NCBI GenBank assembly: GCA_900404475.1
Contig: OUQQ01000160.1
Coordinates: 1 to 34,135, forward strand
Direction of reading: 5' to 3'
DNA length: 34,135 bases
Source of the DNA: Spongospora subterranea
Taxonomy: Eukaryota; Endomyxa; Phytomyxea; Plasmodiophorida; Plasmodiophoridae
Part shown: one piece after another, positions 1-9,601 of the stretch
Numbering within the stretch: position 1 is the stretch's first letter
Layout: the number at the start of each line of letters is the position of its first letter
Program-made: the position numbers and the translations under genes
Notes under the pieces: generated by a model
The model's input: the letters and a program-made list of their open reading frames with translations, nothing else
What the model was told of the DNA's origin: nothing
The model's database searches: none

Positions 1-92
1 GTAGTACACAGGCTTACTCAACCCATAAGAACCCGCGATCCTTTGTATACCATACCATACCATTCCCTTGAAAGGATGGCGTTTGAATTAAC

Positions 93-425
93 TTAAGATG
101 TCTGGTCAGTTTGGATGTGCATGGTCATTGTTGTACAACACATTGCAACTTGGACAATCCAGGCACAGCTGAGTAATTTAAATAATCGATCCAGACACAA
201 GGGTTGTGTTTTTGAAATCCGCCCGTGTTGGATTGACCGCAGACTTGCAAATTGTTTGATGCGCTTATTGATGGTTTCATGACACGCCATCTGGGCCTTA
301 TGCTGTCGGTGGAACGACAAAGCAACTCTGTAACAGGTTCTACAAGCGTTGGTTTTGAAAAAGCGATCTTCTGTGAAGCCTTTGTCGGCCAAACAGCGTT
401 CTTGAGGCTCGAGTCGAAATGAATT
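93..425 (-). pseudogene. DDE_Tnp_4 (PIF/Harbinger-like) transposase, C-terminal fragment
   Basis: The minus-strand reading contains 'LADKGFTEDRFFKTN', then about 35 residues later 'CHETINKRIKQF', then a short alpha-helical tail. The order 'DKGY/F...' followed by 'HE.iNkR.KqF..L' is the end of the DDE_Tnp_4 domain used by PIF/Harbinger and IS5-like transposases, where the Asp and the Glu are catalytic. The reading begins inside the domain: 'LEPQERC' precedes the ADKG block. I see no convincing N-terminal half between 430 and 1400, so this is a truncated relic. There is no start codon, no terminal inverted repeat and no target-site duplication. The family call rests on motif order only. Confidence 0.55.
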
Positions 426-472
426 GCTCTCTCGCGATTTTCGAGTCTGGTTGTCACCACAAGGGATACCAC

Positions 473-2159
473 CTCCCCACCACGCAGACCCCAGGGGCGT
501 TGAACTCCATTCTAATGGATTTCACGCAAGAAGTGCTTCTCTAGCCATCTTTGTCAGAATACATGCATCGCAGGTCTCCTCTTTCTCTCCTTGTTTTGAA
601 GATTTTACAACTCGAACACCGTTGGAATGACATGATTGCCTTAATCTCTAATGCCACCTTGACCTGCTTCCCGATGAAGTTCGTGCTGCAAAATTTGCCC
701 GAGGCGGCTCAGGTGACACATTTGTAGTTTTAGTGTCATTTTAACACTCATCGATAGAACCGAGTATAGTCCATTAATCGTTGGAATATGGGTTAAGGCA
801 GTGCCAACAGCAACTTCAAATACAGTATTGAAAACTGTGCACTCATCGCCATGGAACCAGAAATAAAGACCTCGTGCGGTATTAACACCTACAAATAATA
901 GATTATTACCCATTTATGGACATGCAATATGTTGTCCAGTTTTTCTGTCATGTTGTCTAATGTGATTAGACCTTGACCGAAACCACTACCTGTTTGAACG
1001 ATACTATTATCACCCAATTTCAGTCCCAACGAAAAACTGTCTTTACGAATATTGGTAAGCAAGGATACGATATATGTGATGTGGTTATTACATCAACAGT
1101 CGATCAACCAGCACTTGCAATACCAGACCAGTCAGAATAAACATCAAATTTTGATTGATTTAGATTCGGATGATCCCACCTTGGGACGTAATTCTGGGTG
1201 AAGGTTGTAGAACCGGAACAAATAACATTTCTGTTTTGGGGTTCTACAGTAGTAGCAGAACATTTTATCGCGAGAGCGGAAATCGTCCAGTTCGGGTCTT
1301 AGGGCTGTGATTTGGTGAAGATATGCGCCCTGTTATTGATAGTGATAAACAAGATTATGATGGACAATTAGCGACCCCTCAAGGCAATGATCATTTTGAT
1401 GGGTGAAAATGACAAGTAATGTCATGTTATCGATTCCCTTGATGCCAGCCCTTCAGGATATTTCTTCGAAATCAGTGCTAGCAGCTCCTCCAATGGAATG
1501 GCGAGCTTCATTCCGCGATAGGATCGCTGACACAGATTCCGATGAAATACCCTGAAGGACTGTTCGTCAATTGAATCGACAATACGACAGTAACTATGAT
1601 TTACACCCATCAAAATGATGATTGCCTTAAGGAAGTCGCTAATTGTCAAGTGTTTTAATGCACCGCCATTGACATTAATTGACAGCAGGTTCGACTGTTG
1701 CTATATACTCTTTCATTGAGTCTAACCCTTGCTCTATTCGGAACAAGTTCTTGAGTGCGAGAGATTATATTCCTGAAGACCTGTAGCAGACAATCGGCTC
1801 TTGAGTCCATACCAACCCTGGTGAATCGGTTCGGTTTCATCAACAAAAGTGAAAATATGATCGACGTCGGAGCAGCATAAGGGCAGCATGAATGCGATCG
1901 TCTAATTTTCTCTGTGCAGTCTCCAAGGGTGGCGAATCCGACGATTCACCAATCAATGTCTTCCCTCCGCATCCTTTCATAATCAATTTGGCCTTCTTAA
2001 CCCAACTCCCTCCGTTCCGGATTGATGGTTCGATTCCCGGATTTTTGTTGTTCAACAATGATTGTCTGATTTGATCGTATGAGCTATTCAGCATGATTTG
2101 ATTGTGAATTTAGAGACCTTTTTGCACTGTCAATGCTTTCTTGGTCACTAATGATTGAA
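473..2159. other. Stretch without a recognised gene
   Basis: No recognisable gene. Several minus-strand readings stay open for 50-80 codons, for example about 900-1060 ('DSFSLGLKLGDNSIVQ'), 1140-1320, and 1422-2094. The last joins across frameshifts near 1650 and 1840, with 'GGALKHLTISDFLKAII' continuing into 'VDSIDEQSFRVFHRN'. They share orientation and look like pieces of a decayed protein, but I cannot assign a family. Start codons are missing or in the wrong frame. Confidence 0.3.
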
Positions 2160-2810
2160 ACTGGAAGCAATTTTTCGGACCGTAATTAGTTTTGCCAAAG
2201 TGAGCGAGCGCCAAACTGTTGCTGCAGCCCACCCTCATTGTACCTTTCCATGGCTTTCCATGGCTTTCTGCAAAGGATAGAAATAAGTTATCTAGCTTTT
2301 CCCATCACATTTCATTGAACGCATCTTCAACTGCTACAATCAGACTGTCATTGCCGGTCGGTGCGTTTTGGCGCTCTAACGCTTGAATCGCACTGAAAAA
2401 TCCAAGGTCTAAAACGGTGAAGCCTGGACTGTTGGGGTGGTTGACATGCTAAACGACCTTTCAACCATTCGATGTCCCTGCAGCAACGATTTCCGGATGG
2501 TCAATTTAGGCATGAGGGCGAGGGTTGTCTTGTTGTATCACAACTTGCATTCTTTTATCGCTGCAGGGCCACTCTTGTTTGATTGCCAGAATCACCCTCT
2601 CTGCGATCACATTAACATCCACTGCTCGTGTGACTTCTATTGCCTTTGTAACCATCGTGTCTCTCTCTCGTTTGTTGTTGGAGCTTCTTTTCGCTGGTTC
2701 CTGGATCACAAATGGCCAGATGCCGATCTTTTTAATCGAGCTGTGTTTTTCATGAGATATTGGGATCTTATCCTAATATCGGCTAAGATTCCCAAGGCAG
2801 CTTGATGCTC
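2160..2810 (-). pseudogene. DD39D mariner-like transposase relic, copy 1
   Basis: Minus-strand translation gives 'KIGIWPFVIQEPAKRSS', then 'MVTKAIEVTR', then 'VVIQQDNPRPHA', then 'NSPGFTVLDLGFFSAIQAL', then 'LDNLFLSFAESHGKPWKG'. This is the standard order of the plant/fungal mariner-like transposase catalytic domain. The second catalytic Asp is encoded at 2527-2529 and the third at 2407-2409, 40 codons apart, which is the DD39D spacing. Three in-frame stops lie between the two Asp codons, so the gene is dead. The region with the first Asp and the helix-turn-helix is not clear upstream. The relic ends only about 270 bp before the start codon of the MFS gene. Confidence 0.8.
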
Positions 2811-3080
2811 CCAGTTATCAATCTGATCCATCATGGTCGACATGCTTCAATGAATCTCACACCGATCTCTTGAAACTCAGACCTGGTCTGTTGCGTTGGC
2901 TTGTGCATTGGCGCACAGATACCAGATCTTCACATTAGTGAACTGTACTGCCAACGATCCACCAAATCAATCGCAACGACCAGGGTTAGCGGAGTAGCCC
3001 GATGATATCAGAGATAACTCACGAGTGCTCCTCGATTTTCCTTGGGCATTTTCATACTGTATTTCTGGTGTTCATATATT

Positions 3081-4530
3081 ATGACACCAGCAGGTTCATC
3101 CCAGTTCTCACAAGGGATATTGGATATTGACACACAGGATAATTCAGTTGGTTCAAGCTGGACACGAATTCCCAGCGACAGCTTTATTCGAGATCCAGTA
3201 CAGTTAAAGTCCTCTGGGAATATCAGAGATCTATTCATCGTCCTGTTGCAAGTGTTCCTGTCGGAATGTCCTCGTGGAATTGTTCTTGCCAGCATCACTC
3301 CATACCTAACTTATATCTCAACCTCAGCTGATTCACAGTCCTTGATCGGCTATGCTGTATCCCTATTTTCTCTCGGTCGCCTCGCTTCCTCGTTGCCTTA
3401 TGGGTACATGGTCGACTGGACAGGATCGTCCAGAAATACTTTGATACTTGCGACAATCATCACCATGTTTGGAAGTGTTTTATATATGATGGGTGCATGG
3501 ATTGGCAGTGGATCATATGCAGTTGCTTGTGTTTTAATATCCAGGTTGTGTGTCAGATTTTACAAGATGTTTGTTTACTAATCGTGTATCCAGGTTCATA
3601 ATCGGATTTGGCAGTGGAACCCTGTCTGTGTCCCGCTCGTTTATGATTTCCATCAGCACTTCAGAAGAGCGAACCAAATACGTATCCTGGAATACTCTGG
3701 TGCAATATATTGGTTTCAGTATGAGCCCAATATTCCCTGTCGTTATGAGTTGGATATTCCCAAGCGACCCCTTGAAATGGCAGCACGACTTAGTGTATAA
3801 TCCCTCGTTCTTCCTCATTGGTGCCAACATGATCATGCTGATGCTCCTATGTTCATATATGAGTAAACATGATCCTAAACTCCCTGAAGTACACGACAGT
3901 ATGCTCACCCTCAACATACAAGACACGAATTCGAACGGTGGTTTATCAAAGCTTGATGCTGCATTCGCTTTATTCATTTTCCTGAATTTCTCATTGCGTG
4001 GTGTTGTTGGTGTTGTGGAGACGATTGGGGCCTTTGAATATCAACGACTAAACGCGGCTGATTCGGATAATGTCGATGATAGTATGTGGTTCCTGTTAAC
4101 AATGGGTGCCGTTGGGGTAATGACCTTTTTGGCATTGGGATATCTAGAAAAATTATTCTCAGCCTTCACGTTGTTGTTATTCGGGATGGGAGCCATGATT
4201 AGTGGCTCAATTGCATTATTACCATGGATAAGTGATGATAATCAGATTGTCATGATAATGGGAACGAGCTTAATCTGGTGCTTTGGGTCCCCAATTACTC
4301 AAGTATTCACCATATCGACCTACTCTCAACTAATGGGGCATCGCCCACAAGGCGCCATTATGGGATGGTTAACAACTTCTGGATCGGTTGGCCGCATTGT
4401 GCTACCGCTCCTCTCATCAATAAGCCATTCATTAGCACATGGAGCAGATATCATTACGGTCACGATTTCCATCATCGTAGTATTGATATTTTTGGAACGA
4501 TATGGGAAATCGACCAAACCCGAACGGTAA
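3081..4530 (+). CDS. MFS transporter, MFSD8/CLN7-like (two exons: 3081-3544, 3594-4530)
   Basis: Joining the exons gives 466 aa. A hydrophilic N-terminus of about 45 residues is followed by many hydrophobic helices. The first half reads 'YAVSLFSLGRLASSLPYGYM' and 'VDWTG', the MFS loop 2-3 region, then across the splice 'LISRFIIGFGSGTLSVSRSF' and 'EERTKYVSW'. This pattern resembles the lysosomal/vacuolar MFSD8 (CLN7) family ('RGLLGIGAGN..VVRSY', 'ERT'). The second half has 'FSLRGVVGVVETIGAFEY', also MFSD8-like. A membrane transporter, perhaps vacuolar, is expected; the substrate cannot be read from sequence. The first in-frame ATG is 3081; the reading frame is open upstream to 3042 but has no ATG there. 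It is the only clearly conserved host gene in the window and shows no breaks. Upstream lies a mariner relic. Confidence 0.85.
3545..3593 (+). other. Spliceosomal intron in the MFS gene (49 nt)
   Basis: It starts GTTGTGTG, ends TATCCAG, and has a branch-point-like TTACTAATC about 17 nt before the acceptor. Removing it joins the two frames as 'LISR|FIIGFGSG', restoring a continuous MFS helix. Leaving it in adds a stop after 'RFYKMFVY'. The split codon is AG|G. Confidence 0.85.
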
Positions 4531-5589
4531 AAAGCACTTTATTCCGGTTGACTACACATGCCATACTTGTTTATCGCCATATTCCATGATTGTGTCCCAT
4601 ACCTCCTGAGTATGTCCAGATCTCGTTTGGTAAAGTATAAATAATATTATCGATTACATCTTGTGCTGTAGCTGTGCGAGCAATTGTCTTCAACGTTATT
4701 GGTGAAACAATTTTGTGTTGTTAGCCATTAACGTTCGATTACAATTACCATTGACAGTTTTATACCAGTACACAGGACTGGACTATCGATAGCAGGTCCC
4801 TGTAGAATCTATTTTTCAAGATTGCTCCTGGCCTTGCTCGCTGGAGCTGTGCAGCGCAGGGTATCTGCCTTGCATAAACATACTCGTGTCGGCTACTTCT
4901 CAACATTTGCACTTGAGCAGCGCAACACGCGATCATTATCTGTGTCAGCAATATTCTTGACATAACAAACTCTCCAAGTTGTGTCCTCCTGAGCCTTTGA
5001 AAGCACACGCGACGGCGGGACAGTTGCTTCGATTGAGTTATTCGCCAGTACAGTATATGCCTGACCCTGCCCGACCCCATAAACTTGTGTAACTTGGCGT
5101 CGTGAGCAACTCTCTCAATTGCTGCACAATATTGGGTGACAACGATGACAATTCGAGGTCGGGACGTGCCATGAACACCGGTGGTAGCCAATGCGGTACA
5201 CCAAGTTAGATATTCCAATGGCGACCCATCTTCTTCATTGGAAAGGTGGAATCGAAACAAACCATTCTCCTCGACGACTTGTCGCAATCACTCGCATTTC
5301 GAACTCAGCAAACTGCCAAGTCGCTGATTTCCTTGTCTTGTTCGTTGTTACTGAAGGGATTTTCTACCAACTAAAGAGTCAATGTTGAGCACGACCAATT
5401 AAGATGCAATATTCAATAATGTTTGGACACACAACTTCCTATTCGTGTCAACAACCTTTGACTTTTTGTGACACTCTAATAAACATCTGTCCGTCGGGTT
5501 CAGGGAATACGCCATGTGCGAAATATTCCCAAAAAATATCATCGACGTCGTGATGACTGTTGTTTGTAGTGGGCACCGAACCATTATAC
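4531..5589. other. Stretch without a recognised gene; one 175-codon minus-strand ORF
   Basis: Downstream of the MFS stop there is AT-rich DNA with AATAAT at about 4639, a possible polyadenylation signal. A minus-strand reading at 4760-5287 is open for 175 codons but begins at a TTG rather than an ATG, is rich in Arg, Cys and Gln, and matches no family I know. A 61-codon ATG ORF lies at 5399-5584 (minus). I treat both as unproven. Confidence 0.25.
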
Positions 5590-5781
5590 TGGCTCGTGGC
5601 GCAGGTGGTATTCAACTACGAGCCGCAATCCACTGAAGAAATCGCCTTGGGCGAGGGCTAGTTCTGTCTGGTACTGGAGACCAACGAAGCGGGGTGGTGG
5701 CTAGTTCGCTATGGACTTCTCTGTAGTATGGGTCCAGACCTGGGACCTCTACTAAACGCCTTCTTTGATGATTCACAATGA
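5590..5781 (+). pseudogene. SH3-domain relic with an internal stop
   Basis: In one frame the sequence reads 'VVFNYEPQSTEEIALGEG', then a TAG stop (5659-5661), then 'FCLVLETNEAGWWLVRYG', and it ends at TGA 5779-5781. The ALYDY-like start, the acidic RT loop ('STEEIALGEG') and 'GWW' are the hallmarks of an SH3 domain, and the family usually has Asp or Glu where the stop now sits. SH3 domains of this type occur in fungal cortical-actin and endocytic proteins (Sla1, Abp1 and similar). I cannot say which parent protein it came from. No flanking exons are recognisable, so this looks like a captured or decayed exon. Confidence 0.6.
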
Positions 5782-6154
5782 TTGATCTGAAACAATCAAT
5801 TGAAAGTGTATCGAAAAAAAGCTGAATCTGCTCCAGTACCTATATTAACTTCTGCAATTTGAAACAACGTTCACGCGCAGCAGATTTGTTCGATTGATGA
5901 ACAAACAATGGAACATCGCAGCAACGACCTTTCGCGGTTTTCTGGGTATTTTCAGTCTCAGCTCAAAGGGGAAGAAACCAACAGATGGAGAAAGGAACAA
6001 CTCCGTTCATTATTGGTTAAGGAATATTGTTTACGACTGTGCTTGGATAGCCAATCAAGCGATTTACCATCGGGTTTTCGACTATCTTCCAGTATTTCAG
6101 TTGCGACAAGACAGTTTTCTGGCGTCACACCCACTATCAAAGGACCGCACCTTA
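5782..6154. other. Stretch without a recognised gene
   Basis: A plus-strand ORF at 5908-6192 (94 codons) overlaps the 3' end of the Crypton relic on the other strand. It contains no known motif and is probably chance. Nothing else is seen. Confidence 0.3.
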
Positions 6155-7668
6155 TCAATAATTTTCTTCAATCACTGTTGTCCGGCGATTAGAGAACCTT
6201 CTCTCGCTACCGTGGCACAATTTTGATCCCCATCTCCGTTCCAAATCCCTGACTGATGGACCTCCACCTAGTCCCTCAGACCATTCTCTCCATAAATCCA
6301 CTAAAGAATTGATCTCTCTGCTCATTTCGTACGGAACTGGGTTCTCACCATCACATTCGCCTTGAGTGACCGGATGACCGATATCACATGGCTCCGTTGG
6401 ACGACTTTCATCCCGTGATTCTTGCCATGGAGTATTGATTGTGATCGGCACCCTGATAGAAAGTAAATCCCTTGAATTCTCCCGCAATGAAGACAGACGT
6501 GATATCGGATCGAACCTTTTCAGACAGTGCTGGCATCACCTGTTGTGCGCCACGCTGGAGATAAAAGTCTCCTTGCGCCGGAGAAAATCGGGCCAGAGTT
6601 CTGATGGCTTATCGAGGCAGTGAAGTCAGGTAGCAGTTTCCATCGCCTGATTGTTCCTCCTTCCGAGACGACAAATCTAATTTTCGGATGCATCACCTAA
6701 TTCAGCCATCCCTGCTCCAGAACCTCGGGCATCGTGTTTCTTGGCTTTGGCATTCAGTCCAACGACCGGAACGCCAGAATCAATGATTCCTTTTGGGTCT
6801 TGTAGTCGAGAGGAGTTCTGGGATTTTTGCCACTCTTGAGAAGCTTCAGATTGAGCCAGTCTTGGCTCGTGGTGAAAACGGGAAATGGCTCATTTCGACG
6901 CGAAATCGCCAAAACAAATAAAACCCGACAGCATCTGACAGATCGGAACGTCTTCGTTGCGAACGAAACCCAAAATCGTTGCGCCAAAATTATTTTGTTT
7001 TGCCCTGACAGAGAACTAAACCCAATGTATAGCAAATAGAGAACCCTTTCCTTCTCTAACTGTACTGAGTGCATATCCACAAATTCCAGACTTCGAACAG
7101 TTTCTCCTCGAAGAAGTGCATAGTGAGACATAAAAAGGCGCAGAGGTTCCGAAGCACAGAGGTTCCGAAGATGTTGCCCGAGGTCTCGGGTTCAACCCAA
7201 AAATGTGTTGCGATGTTGACAGTCTGGTCGATAGTCGTGTATTTATCAATAAGGGTTCCTATACCGCGATCGATAAAAGTTATTGCGGCGATGCTGCTGC
7301 GTCCCGTAATCTGCATTCTTCAACGATCGTTTAACATTCGAATCACGGGGATTTGGATACGAATTCATCTTCATGGATGTTTGTTGACGCCAGAGATCAA
7401 CTATTACAGCCGCGTCCGCACACAGTGGACTTCCCGACTCTGCCAATCGAATCGTTCAATATCGCTTTCCTCTTCCTGGAATGTGTCGGTCAATGACTTG
7501 CTCATCCAGAAATAAATGCAATTTGTCTCCGGGCACCGTGCTGCCATCGGTAAAGCCTTTTTCAGTGCACCATTGTTGAATTTCGGCATGACGACTTGCA
7601 TAAGCCTTGGTTGTATTTTTTGGGGAGAATCTCCAGACTACGTTGATGCGTCTGAAGGATCGACTCAT
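6155..7668 (-). pseudogene. Crypton-like tyrosine recombinase with GCR1_C domain, decayed
   Basis: Reading the minus strand from 7668 downward across several frameshifts gives the Crypton order. It runs 'TTKAYASRHAEIQQWC' and 'DKLHLFLDEQVIDR' (SAM-like N-terminal part); 'AVIVDLWRQQTSMKMN' (about 7390); 'FIDRGIGTLIDKYTTID' (about 7265); 'SHYALLRGETVRSLEF' with the first catalytic Arg (about 7125); 'EPFPVFTTSQDWLNLKLL'; then 'HDARGSGAGMAELGDASE' (6680-6739), the HxxR block, followed by 'RLGRRNNQAMETA'. A GCR1_C domain follows at 6155-6487 ('LVDLWREWSEGLGGGPSV', 'SERRF.NRRTTVIEE'). Cryptons move as circles by tyrosine recombinase and leave no inverted repeats. At least three frameshifts and stops make this copy inactive. 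It is nearly full length, lacking only a clear catalytic Tyr. Confidence 0.85.
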
Positions 7669-8039
7669 GCATCTCTATTGAGTACTGAAGTAGATGACGA
7701 CGATGCGGGTAGTGCAATGATGGCATCGGATGGCATCATTGCACATGTGAAGTAGCGATGTGTGGACAAACTGACTGAGGACCTGCGTCCCTAATAACTA
7801 CAGTTATTTGCTCTGATCCGACCAAATAACTTTGGTCCTGGGACTGGGGACCCACCAGGACCCATAATTCGATTTACCGTTCAGGAGCGGGAACTTCATA
7901 TTGTCCGACTCCTCCGGCGAATCCTTGGACGACGCCATTCGACTGCTAATCTTCTGTTTTTACAACTTACACAAGCAATCCCAACAAGGGGTTAGTAAAG
8001 GATATCTGTCCAAATTGTACTCTTAACCACTATGAGATG
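7669..8039. other. Stretch without a recognised gene
   Basis: Short open stretches only. There is a small direct repeat GATGGCATC near 7718-7738. No domain is seen. Confidence 0.3.
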
Positions 8040-8770
8040 TCAGGTTGATCATCTTTCCAACAGATTGTTGCCCATATGAAAAAGGCGATCGCCATGGACT
8101 TTCATGGTCTCGATCATGCATTGCTGATGGGACAGGAACACCTTTTCCAGGGTCACACGAGGTAGATCTCGGAACCCGGAGTGCACCGGAAGCGATTAAC
8201 TCGTCAAAGTTTTCGCTGCAGTTTGATACTGTCACCTCCGGACCGCGTTCAACAAACCCAGATCCAGAAAATTGGTGTCGGGGCTATTAGGCGTTTGACA
8301 CTTCAACTTAATATCGAATGACGTTGCGCCAACGGCCTTTAAGCACTCGTCTTCATTTTGCTGAACATGTGGCATGCCATTGTCTTGTTGAATAGCAAAG
8401 CTGCGTTCGTGAATTGTTCACTATCATCCTGTCGATACGCTGCCTTGTCGACAGAGCCAACATTCGCTGTCACCATTGTTCCTGCTGTCGATTCTTATTA
8501 GAGCGTGTGGCAGGTTGTTGGATGACGAACGGCCGGATGGTCAGCTTTCCATCGAATCATTGAATTAAGAATGATCCCGTCGAAAGGCGCGCAACGGCGC
8601 AAAAGAACAATATTGTTGTAATGAACCGCTTGGTTCGATGAGGCTCCTTTGCACCTTCCCCCAGATAATACCGATTGGAGACATTGGACTGTGCAACTGG
8701 AAAATGAGGGTTGTCACCATGATTTGCCTTGGTCTTTGTTCTTCGCCGGGCATTGTTGACAGTGATCATG
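8040..8770 (-). pseudogene. DD39D mariner-like transposase relic, copy 2
   Basis: The minus-strand reading shows 'NVSNRYYLGEGAKEPHRT', 'KRFITTILFFCAVARL', 'FDGKLTIRPFVIQQPATR', 'AIQQDNGMPHVQQNEDE', 'TPNSPDTNFLDLGLLNAV', and then in another frame 'LEKVFLSHQQCMIETMK' and 'LFHMGNNLLE'. This is the C-terminal two thirds of a mariner transposase. The second and third catalytic Asp codons (8382-8384 and 8262-8264) are exactly 40 codons apart, and the stretch between them is still open. Frameshifts after 'LLNAV' and stops around 'QQEQW' show decay. No terminal inverted repeats are seen nearby. Confidence 0.85.
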
Positions 8771-9555
8771 ACGAGATAAATGCAATGTCCGGGACTAAAG
8801 CGCTGAAATCATTGTCCCAATGAAAAACATTTCTGAATACCCCTAATTTTTCAGTAAAGCGATTATCGTGGAGTTCAAAATGTGTCACCGTAAGCAGTTT
8901 CTGTTTTCAAAATGAGCAAATCAAAAGCCCTTCTATTGCTGAAACGGATCGGTGAGGCCCTAGTACCGGTCGCTCCCTCATCGTACGCCTTCCTTGCTGC
9001 GGTCTAGAACCACTTTGATCACAGGGTCCGAGGATATCGGCGGATTACTTGATTTCGAAGCGGAAAAACTATATGATATTCGTGGGGTGATACTGCAGAA
9101 GGGGTTTCCTGCAATGAATGCTGTTCCACCATCAGATACGTGACCATGACGCAATCAGAAATCGGATACCCCACGACCAGTGTCTGCCACAATGTGCTCG
9201 CCATTGAGGAACCATGCTCTCGGGAGTGCTTTTACCTACAATGAGAAGAGAACAAATATGGACGTGTTGTTGGCAGACTGGGGTCGTTTGTCGAACGCTA
9301 GCACTCGTACAGCTAATATGGTCTTTCAGTTCGACTAAACTCCCGCCAATAGAAAAGCGGCAATGACAAAAGCCACAGACATCTTCAAATCCTGTGATCA
9401 AAGTTTGCCATTCCTCAGTCAGCATGGCGGGTGATGAGTGAAGGAACTGCACCGACAAAGATCATAATGTATGTATTGTTTATACGACAAGGAGGGTGCT
9501 GGGTGGAAGAAGATGTGTCCAGAATATAATACTAAGGGATGGGCAACAGATTTGG
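8771..9555. other. Stretch without a recognised gene
   Basis: A minus-strand ORF of 108 codons (9132-9458) and shorter ones are present but carry no motif I recognise. This is the region downstream of secreted gene 1. Confidence 0.3.
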
Positions 9556-9570
9556 GTGTATTGTGATGAA
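9556..9570 (-). promoter_or_regulatory. Conserved 3'-flank motif of secreted gene 1
   Basis: Plus-strand GTGTATTGTGATGAA, which is TTCATCACAATACAC on the coding strand, lies 32-46 nt after the stop. The same motif, or a close variant, follows the stops of the genes at 18292 and 26928. It may be a transcript-end or polyadenylation element, or simply shared ancestry. Confidence 0.4.
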
Positions 9571-9601
9571 CAGGGGGTTTGATGCAAAATGATGATGACC
9601 A

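Noticed and set aside
4760..5287. 175-codon minus-strand ORF as a real gene
   Set aside because: It starts at TTG, its composition is unlike the proven genes, and it carries no motif.
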